From: Pseudogymnoascus destructans
Taxonomy: Eukaryota; Ascomycota; Leotiomycetes; Thelebolales; Thelebolaceae
Assembly (NCBI RefSeq): GCF_001641265.1
Contig: NW_020167521.1
Coordinates: forward strand, 1,426,001 to 1,490,000
Reading direction: 5' to 3'
Length of the DNA stretch: 64,000 nucleotides
In this document: positions 56,940 to 64,000 of the stretch, piece after piece
Layout: every line of letters begins with the position of its first letter
Position numbering within the stretch: position 1 is the first letter of the stretch
Made by a program: the position numbers and the translations under genes
The notes under the pieces: generated by a model
What the model was told of the DNA's origin: nothing
What the model saw: only the letters and a program-made list of their open reading frames with translations
The model's database searches: none

Positions 56940-57811
56940 TCGATCAGCCAAGTGATAGCGGCAGTCTCTAAGCAACGAGACAAGTAAGTCAGACCAAGGT
57001 CAGAGAGTAGGTGGTATTCGAGGGCGTGCACGACGACAAATAATGCATGGAGTAGAGCAGAGAATAGGCAATGACACCTCGCCCAGTTGGAGTTATGGCC
57101 TTGCCGTTCCGCGTGCCACTCTCAGACGAAATGAAGGCCTTCAGACCTTAACCCCTCTCTCAGCGAACTATTGCACCTGTAATCTTCTTTGAAAATGATC
57201 CGGACGAAGGCCGAAGGACTAGAAACAGGAACGTGGTGTACTTGAAACAGACTGTGCCGTTTTGGTGGTGGCTGTTATGGGTCGTCAGGGGTCAGTCACT
57301 ATGATTCGTTTCACGATTAGATGTTCATATACGACAAGCGCTGTGAATGATCTCGCGGTGGACAGTGACCAGCAAACTCGATGATTCTTTGAGCAACTTA
57401 AACATTGCTCGGCCCGTACTTACAACTTGTGCCTTGAACGATTTGATGTGTTATCTTGACCCCAAACCCCACCCTTCGTCGATCTGTCTACTCTACCTGG
57501 CTTCTACCCTCGGGGTCTCTCTCTGGTCTGGAATGTAACCGCTCTTGGCTTAGAACAGGCCCACACCAGACGAGGCTACAACACTAATGACAGCAGCCTC
57601 GCTCTCATATGAACTGAGACGACGATCTCACATGTGCTCTAGACAATTCACTGGCACATATTACAACAGTTCAACAGACGTCATCATATTATCCATAGCA
57701 ATTATGTAGAGCATCCCGTATATTTGTTTCTTTTATGGAGTACAATCCCATATTTACCCACCCTGGAATCAGCTCCGAGTGCGCCATGGTTCTCTCCGAA
57801 CCAGTTCTCAT
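56940..57811. other. Intergenic, no gene seen
   Basis: Between two tandem minus-strand genes; holds the promoter of the coiled-coil gene and the 3' region of PRP4. No further gene is recognised. Confidence 0.55.
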
Positions 57812-60315
57812 CTATCTACCAACTGGCCTATTAAGGAAGGGATGCTTCAGCGCCTCTGCTGGTGTGCATCTCCTCTCGGGATTCAGTGCCAGGCATTTAT
57901 CCAATAAGTCGATGAACAGGTTCAACTCCTTCATCTCATCGTCCGGTAATCCCTTGGCACCCGTCGCAAGTCTCGTTCTCAGATCCCTCGTGGGCTTTGC
58001 GAAGGGAAGCGTCTTGACTGTGTCCCTTCCGCTCAGCTTGTCCTGCTCCACGCTCAGAAAGTTTGTCTGCTCGTCGAAATGCATGTGAGCAAACTGAGCT
58101 TTCCTCAGCATCTTCGTTGTGAATTTGCCACGGCATTCCATGATAGACCGCAGCATCTGGTTATTAGACCGGCCCACAAAAAGGATTTTGCCGGTATACA
58201 GCTCATACAACGTGCAGCCAACAGACCATATGTCGATGGCGAAGTCGTATGGCATCCCTAGAATGACCTCAGGAGCACGGTAGAAGCGTGATACAAGGTA
58301 AGGTGTGATTTCGTTGTCAGAGGCATCCGAGGCAGATCCCAAATCGCAAATCTTGAGCATGCTCCGGTTTTCATTGACCAGAATATTGTCGGGTTTCAGA
58401 TCGGCGTGAAGGATATTGCATTTGCGCATGAGTGTCAGTCCAAGGAACATCTGCTGGGCATAGACGCGCACAGCACGGATGTTGATGCCAACATCGCGTC
58501 CAAACTTCTTCAACACCTCGCGTAAGTTGATGCTGAGATGCTCAAAAACCATGCAGAGATGGCCCTTGTGCTCGAAGTGGCGTTCCAGTCGAATCATGTG
58601 CTTCTTATCGTCAACATCTGCACTCATCAACTTCTGAAGGATCTCAATCTCCTTCATGCCCGCCTTTCTCATGGTCTCATTTGCGCGGATCATCTTGACC
58701 GCCACCAGCCTCTTCGTTGTGATATCGGTAGCTCTCACAACACCAGAAAACATACCCTTTCCGAGATTGGCCTGGACATGGTACTTTCCATCAAGGAGTT
58801 CACCCAATATCACCTTGTAGTATCCTTCGGCGTCATCCCAATTATCCAGCATCCCGACATTCAAAACCTTTGCTTCCGGTATTGGGACGGCGACGGCCGA
58901 GTCTCCAGTTTTACGTGTTGTCCCAGCTGTTGTTTCCGGCTCCTCGGCAAACATATCATCGTCGTCGTCGTCCGCAAACATGTCAAAGTCGTCCTTTGAT
59001 TTTTGGGGCTTTTCTTCGACCTCGGATGCTGGAAGTAAAACCTCCTGTTCAGTGGTGGGCTTTGTCTCGTCGTACGCAGATGACGGAACGTCTCCGGTAT
59101 CTCCAGTGTGGCGTTTGTCGTCCCGGAATCTGTCCTCTTTCATATCCATTGTTGGGTCGTAGTCCGCTGCAGAAGGGCTATCCTCTGGGTTAGCTCTCAC
59201 TCCGGCTTCATTGGCTAGCTCTTGATCATTCAGGGCTGTGAATGCGCTTGGATCCTGGATTTCCTTGGGTGTTGAAGGAGTAGCAACGTCTGGAGAAGCT
59301 ATATTTTGGTTGTTAGAATGCACTTTTTCGAGGGATATTGCAGCCTTACCATTCCTTGTAGGCTGATCATCGCCGTCCTGTTCACTCTGGCTGCGTGTTT
59401 CTGGCGTTGCTCGGTCTCCTATCTGTAAAGCCTGCACCATTAAAGGCGTAGCCGTAGCTGACCCTCTATACTTCGCTTTGATCGCCTCACGGCGTTTCCG
59501 TCGCTGTTCAATCAATGCTGCTTCATCAAGAGGCTCTGTGTCAGATGGTGGTTCTTCCACAGGGGGGTGGGATCTACCGAAGAGTTAGCTATTATCCAAA
59601 CAGTCAAGGGTGCTCCACAAACTAACCTTTCAATATCACGCTCGCCCTTATAGCTATCACCACGCTTCTGTGAGTATCCTTGAACAAATTTAGCCTCTCC
59701 ATTTGAAAGGTCAGTTGGCATCCGCCCATCGGCCCTTTTGCTCACTGACTGGTCTCTTGAACCCTGGCGTCGATGACTTCCATATCCATTCATCCTTGGC
59801 CTGTCAGGCAAATCGCTCCTACTGCCGCTGTAGTTGTCACGCTGTGATTTCGTATTATAACTGCCTCGAGATTCGGTTTCGCGAGAGGCTCTATAAGGAG
59901 AACGGCTGCGTGTCCGAGTACGCGAGCGCCTGTCACGGTTCCTGTCGCCATCATCGTATCGAAGACCAGCTGGTGCGGCGCATTCCCTGTCCAGATCTTC
60001 GTAGGAGTGCTGGCCACGCCGTTGAGTCGGGCGGTCTTCGTTATGACTCTTGAGTCGTCGAGAGTCTCTGTGACTGCGAGAGTAGTGGTCGTCATCCCGA
60101 TTTCGCTTTGAGCCCCTTGGTGATAAGCGCCTCTCTGATGAGCGCCGCAGGGCGGAAACAACGCTATCTTCGATTGACAGAGACGGAGAAGGCGAGTATC
60201 TAGATCGTATTCTGTGTTGACGGTCAACTGAAGTGTCTTTCATCTGCGGCGACGTAGTTGCCTTGTCTAATCCCGTGTCTCTTATCTCCCCCTCGTCCGA
60301 GCTAGATGATGCCAT
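57812..60315 (-). CDS. PRP4: PRP4 pre-mRNA-splicing kinase
   Basis: Nuclear CMGC-type Ser/Thr kinase that phosphorylates spliceosomal proteins during tri-snRNP activation. Exons 60315-59627 and 59573-57812 (53-bp intron) give 816 residues. The first about 230 residues are Arg/Ser/Asp-rich (MASSSSDEGEIRDTG, then RTRTRSRSPYRASRE). The kinase domain starts near residue 475 with DGKYHVQANLGKGMFSGVV and AVKMIRA. It has LHADLKPDNILVNE (HADLKPDN in place of HRDLKPxN), DLGSASD in the DFG position, and SRFYRAPEVILGMPYDFAID. DLG and HAD are known PRP4 features, not damage. The frame is open upstream with no ATG, so 60315 is the preferred start. Confidence 0.94.
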
Positions 60316-60762
60316 CGTCGCGGATGACCTTTGCTGGGGCCGATATAACCCACTCCCTTTGATGCCAGAACGTGTTAGTAAAGGATCAGAAGGTGAATCT
60401 CTGTGTGAGAATGAGCCCAACCGGGTATATAACTTCTCGTACTCCGTTTTCAGCGCATTGTCCAAGTATTTGGAATCCGCGTCTACCCTTGAAGCCTTTG
60501 TTTGCACGTATTTGATGCGTTGTTCGAAGTATTAGTCGAGGTCACTTCCAAGATTTCGAGCCTAGAAACAACAAGGCTTGCCTGACTGATTGCGCTAGTG
60601 GCGCTAGTGACATTCGGCAATGCGCGTTGGGAAAACGCCGTCTCCAGTTGCCCCTCCTCCAGTTTATCTGAAGCAAACCTTATCTGCATCTACACTCCGA
60701 TTTTCAACGTACAACTCAACTCATCTACCCAAACTAATACTTATTCAAGTATAATCATCAGC
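60316..60762. promoter_or_regulatory. Divergent promoter interval of PRP4 and TMA7
   Basis: A 447-bp gap between divergent starts. No known motif is called. Confidence 0.45.
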
Positions 60763-61071
60763 ATGGGTGGTGCAGACAGAGCAGGTATGTTATAATAGAA
60801 ATAATGTCTGGTACAGGCCTAACTTTTTGCAGGTGGAAAGGCGAAGCCTCTCAAGGCACCAAAGAAGGCGCCAAAGGCCGAGTTGGATGATGAGGACAAA
60901 GCTTTCCAAGAGAAGCAGCGTGCCGGTATGTTACACGCACATTCTTAGACGTTCTTATGCTAATATTTTGCAGATGCGAAAGCCAAGGCTGAGCTCGCCG
61001 CGAAGGCAAAGGGAAGCAAAGGACCCCTCAACACTGGCGCACAAGGAATCAAGAAGAGCGGAAAGAAGTGA
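60763..61071 (+). CDS. TMA7: Translation-machinery-associated protein TMA7
   Basis: Small, very basic ribosome-associated protein found across eukaryotes. Three tiny exons: 60763-60784, 60833-60925 and 60974-61071, with introns of 48 bp each (both GTATGT...TTGCAG); 70 residues. Family landmarks: GGKAKPLKAPKK, then LDDEDKAFQEKQRADAKAKAEL, and the invariant end GIKKSGKK. The length matches the family. No single long ORF represents it, so it is easily missed; an unspliced reading gives a false frame through both introns. Confidence 0.95.
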
Positions 61072-61306
61072 ACAACTTAGATGGTGTGCTGGATATATTA
61101 AAGACATGCTACGGGCAGACGGTCGATGAGTGCAGCATGGAGCAAGGGCGTTTCTCTGGTCATCAATATACAATCATAAAACAGTCTTCCGAGGCCGGAA
61201 GGCTACGGGTGCATGTCAAATTTTGAACTTTTACCCATTATCGCCTGACGACGTCGTTAAAAAACATACAATCTTCCTGTCGTTGTTCCTGATTCTCTGG
61301 TCCGCT

Positions 61307-61928
61307 TCATTCCTCCTCACCGGCAGCAACAAGCGTTCCCACAACTAGATACTTCTCGTTGAACCTCTCCTCCCACCCCTTCAGTGCATTCTTCTGCTCA
61401 TCATTGAGATCACTTAATGTATCCAACGGCCCATCCAAGTCACTCGTCAGCATATCCTCGTCGAAGCTGCCATGAGCCAGTCCTCGACTGGCATCTCGTC
61501 CAGCGAAGTTTTCGTATGGCCCACCGGGTCCGTAGAACTGGCGACCAGAAGTAACATCGAAGACATGGCCCCGCACCGCGAGATATACTGGCGCGCCGTT
61601 TTCCCCGTTGTTTGGGAGTAGAGTGCGTGGGGTGAAGGTCTGGAAGACGATGGCGGGAGGCTGCTTCGGAAGGGCGGTTGGTGTTTTAGGACGTAGTTGG
61701 TAGTAGATAATAAGGACGAAGAGTGACAGCAGGATGGCATTGATGGGCGTGAATAATGTCGCTCTTTGTAAGACTAGAGTTAGCAAGGGCCCGTGGTTCT
61801 GAGAGATGCCAACCAACACTTCAGCCTTTGGCAACGACCTTGCGGCTTCTGAAGAACAATTAGCAGGCGCTCGGCTTCGTGGATGTTTAGTATGTACCTT
61901 TGGCCACTCTATTATCGACGTAATCCAT
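61307..61928 (-). CDS. DAP1: DAP1/PGRMC-type cytochrome-b5-like heme-binding protein
   Basis: ER membrane heme protein that supports cytochrome P450 steps such as sterol demethylation. The C-terminal part is clear: a membrane segment (TPINAILLSLFVLIIYYQL), then the domain with PVYLAVRGHVFDVTSGRQFY, YGPGGPYENFAGRDASRGLA, and the end WEERFNEKYLVVGTLV. The N-terminus is reconstructed: the ATG at 61928 (MDYVDNRVAK) is followed by a probable first intron from 61897 with a good CTAATTG...TTCAG end, a mini-exon, and a second intron of which only the acceptor (CTAAC...ACAAAG) is clear. The exact donor of intron 2 is uncertain. The Tyr in the PGGPYENFAG area is the expected heme ligand region. Confidence 0.88.
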
Positions 61929-62570
61929 CTTGATGTCAAAAATTCCGACGACAGCTTGATTGTTTGAAGTGAATGATGTTCAGATCGCGGGGGATTGGAA
62001 CCAGAGAAGCATACGTAGCCTTTTCCTTCCGTGGTACAAAATGTACGGATAACCACCAACCTAAGCCGGATTGCCAATTCATTTTATGTATCAAACACGT
62101 GATGTCGAATCTTGTTGCATAACTTTCATCATTAGTTGTCTTTATAACATGAGCCATTTTATTGTACAATATCTTAACATATTGATCATTCTAATCAAGT
62201 TACATCTGTATTCAAAGCATTTTTGTCCCAGAACTGAGCGCAGTTGCTTGTTTTCTTGAAAATATATGACGAGCGATACGATACCTTGGTGTTTTATGTA
62301 TTGTAGGGGGTTGTGATATGGGTGTTTTACCAAGCCACTGCCGAGCGTACAGTAGTGCGTGGACCTCGTCCAGATATTCTCAGTCGCAGGGGCTTACATT
62401 ATTGATACCATATCATTGCCATACACCAGCATCAAGGTACCATTGAAACGTCAATATCTAATGGATTCGCATGTGATGGATATCCTTTTCTAGATCTATC
62501 AACCTAAGCATACACATCGACTACTGGACTATCGTCAGTTGGAGCCGCATGCGCCCCCCCTCGAGGCACC
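61929..62570. promoter_or_regulatory. Divergent promoter interval of DAP1 and the Vps70-like gene
   Basis: A 642-bp gap between divergent starts. AT-rich; no gene is seen. Confidence 0.45.
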
Positions 62571-64000
62571 ATGCCCGACGAGAAGCCCTACAAATACGAG
62601 AACCTCCCTATACCTACATATGACGAAGCGACGTCCTCTCGATCTCCTATACCTGCAACCTCGCGGCCGGACGAACCAAGCAATAATGAAGAGCGTCAAG
62701 GGCTTCTGGGCGACGATGCCCGGCTCCCTGTACCAACAAGACGCATAGGTTACCGCCCACCTCCCACTGAGGATGACGAGTCTCGACGAGATAGCTTGGA
62801 CTCTCTCGAATTCCTTGGGTCGGATGAAGGGAGGGACTCAGTGGCGGAGGATGCAGAGATGCGGCGAGAAATGGACGAGATGGAGATAGAGGAGCCCCCA
62901 GCAGAACAATCCCGCTGGGGAAAGCGCATATCCAGTATCTCTCAGTCATTACACTTTCCGTTTAAGTTTCGGCTACCAAAGTGGAAGTTCAAGATGCCGG
63001 AACTGGACGCTTCGATCTTCATACTACTGGCCCGGATGTTTGCGCTCCTTGTAGTAGTAGGGCTGGCCTACCTACTCTTTATGAGCGACTTTTTCTCGAA
63101 TGCGTCGCATCGCATGGGGGTTCAAATGTTTGACCCAGGTCGTGTGAGGGACTGGCTACAAGAGCAGATTGATTCGGAAAAGATAAGGGACAACCTCGAA
63201 CATCTCACAGCTTACGACCATCTTGCTGGAACACAAGGTGACTTTGCGCTAAGCAACTGGGTCCAGCAGCAGTTCCTCAATGCTGGGCTAGAAAATGTAG
63301 TAAGAGACAGATACGATGTATATTTAAACTACCCAAAGGTTGGCGGCCGTGCAGTGGAGATTTTGAACGCGGATGGCTCGGTCAAGTGGAAGGCAAAGCT
63401 CGAAGAGGATAATGTGTACCCAGAAGAAAAGAGACAGCAAGCCCTGGCTTTCCATGGCCATTCAAAGTCAGGAAACGTAAAGGGCCCGTTAATATATGCC
63501 AATTTCGGGTCAAGGGAGGATTTCAAGCGATTGAAGGACAGCGGGATCGACACAAAGGGTGCAATTGCATTGGTGAAATATTACGGGTCTCAAGGCGACA
63601 GGTCCTTGAAGGTTAAGGCTGCGGAACAAGCGGGTTTTGCGGGATGCATTATCTACAGCGACCCTGCCGAAGATGGATTTACCAAAGGGAAGGCTTGGCC
63701 CGATGGAAGATTCATGCCAGCCGATGGTGTTCAGAGGGGTTCGGTCAGCTTGATGAGCTGGGTAATTGGAGATGTTCTGACACCTGGCTGGGCAAGTGTG
63801 AAAGGTGCAAAGCGCTTACCAGTAGCGGACAACCCGGGCCTTAACAAGATTCCCAGCATTCCCCTTGCTTGGCGAGATGCCCAAATCCTTCTGCAATCTT
63901 TGAAGGGCCACGGGCAAGCCGTACCTCCAGAATGGAAGGGTGGGGTGCCAGATGTCGAATGGTGGACTGGAGACTTGTCGTCGCCAGTGGTTCACCTCAA
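62571..64000 (+). CDS. Vps70/Tre-type transferrin-receptor-like peptidase (M28 family), 5' part
   Basis: The frame opens at the ATG at 62571 (MPDEKPYKYENLPIPTYDEA) and stays open to the window edge, giving about 476 residues without a stop. The cytosolic head is acidic and carries LPIPTYDEA, close to the PY-type sequences by which yeast Tre1/Tre2 engage the Rsp5 system. A single signal-anchor membrane segment follows (ILLARMFALLVVVGLAYLLF), making a type II protein. The lumenal part begins with the glutamate-carboxypeptidase-like start (RDNLEHLTAYDHLAGTQGDF), then a protease-associated domain (GPLIYANFGSREDFKRL, GAIALVKYYG, AGFAGCIIYSDPAEDGF). The M28 peptidase and dimerisation domains would lie beyond the window, so activity cannot be judged. 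Confidence 0.9.
   Translation, partial: MPDEKPYKYENLPIPTYDEATSSRSPIPATSRPDEPSNNEERQGLLGDDARLPVPTRRIGYRPPPTEDDESRRDSLDSLEFLGSDEGRDSVAEDAEMRREMDEMEIEEPPAEQSRWGKRISSISQSLHFPFKFRLPKWKFKMPELDASIFILLARMFALLVVVGLAYLLFMSDFFSNASHRMGVQMFDPGRVRDWLQEQIDSEKIRDNLEHLTAYDHLAGTQGDFALSNWVQQQFLNAGLENVVRDRYDVYLNYPKVGGRAVEILNADGSVKWKAKLEEDNVYPEEKRQQALAFHGHSKSGNVKGPLIYANFGSREDFKRLKDSGIDTKGAIALVKYYGSQGDRSLKVKAAEQAGFAGCIIYSDPAEDGFTKGKAWPDGRFMPADGVQRGSVSLMSWVIGDVLTPGWASVKGAKRLPVADNPGLNKIPSIPLAWRDAQILLQSLKGHGQAVPPEWKGGVPDVEWWTGDLSSPVVHL

Noticed and set aside
61307..62077. 256-residue version of DAP1 starting at 62077
   Set aside because: The extra N-terminal sequence reads through two introns and the 5' leader; the family-like start is the ATG at 61928.

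Overview
The window is nuclear DNA of a filamentous ascomycete (Pezizomycotina). Evidence: most genes carry one to four GT-AG introns of about 40-95 bp with CTAAC-like branch sites; the conserved genes are fungal in form (a COT1/NDR kinase with a Gln/Asn-rich head, fungal trifunctional tRNA ligase, TIM54, FTR1/FET3); and decayed transposons lie in gene-poor gaps. A Leotiomycete is plausible from the overall look of the proteins, but that is inference. No bacterial, organellar or viral region, no convincing tRNA or rRNA gene and no CRISPR array was seen.

Layout. 1-2.9 kb: the 3' end of the NatA auxiliary subunit NAA15, then TIM54 (minus). 3.0-6.3 kb: AT-rich desert of decayed retroelement DNA ending in a LINE-like 3' tail. 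6.4-23.4 kb: dense housekeeping block: COT1-type NDR kinase, SF3A2, tubulin chaperone E, a CCCH zinc-finger protein, an unrecognised charged protein with a GPALP motif, tRNA ligase TRL1, a small ankyrin protein, RNase P/MRP subunit RPP40, and a 919-residue alpha/beta-hydrolase protein. 23.4-29.7 kb: LTR-like relics, a fatty-acid-hydroxylase-fold membrane protein, and a gene desert with a perfect 28-bp hairpin.

29.7-34.5 kb: the high-affinity iron-uptake pair FTR1 (minus) and FET3 (plus), transcribed divergently from a 1.5-kb intergenic region. That region holds three exact ATCWGATAA sites (the iron-GATA repressor motif) and several simple-sequence tracts, including a roughly 420-bp pyrimidine block. 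34.8-38.6 kb: an annexin with a long Gln/Pro/Tyr/Gly-rich head, a tandem-repeat block, and an uncharacterised protein with a GDIDIL motif.

38.7-47.4 kb is a graveyard: a frameshifted DUF7924-like (PD-(D/E)XK-like) pseudogene, a functional-looking mitochondrial ComA-like protein, a complete pogo/Fot1-type DNA transposon with perfect 46-bp inverted repeats but two internal TGA codons, and a broken SERAC1-like hydrolase/ZZ-finger gene. 47.6-52.3 kb: a FAD-dependent oxidoreductase and a zinc-finger protein. 52.3-55.1 kb: a large minisatellite field. 55.1-64 kb: a coiled-coil protein, PRP4 kinase, TMA7, DAP1 and the 5' part of a Vps70/Tre-type transferrin-receptor-like peptidase running off the end.

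The only clear functional cluster is FTR1-FET3: the ferroxidase and permease form one plasma-membrane complex and probably share iron-responsive control. I did not find a convincing new multi-gene system. The items most worth a second look are the iron promoter, the mitochondrial ComA-like protein, the transposon with its nonsense codons, the hairpin, and the in-frame introns that inflate naive ORFs.
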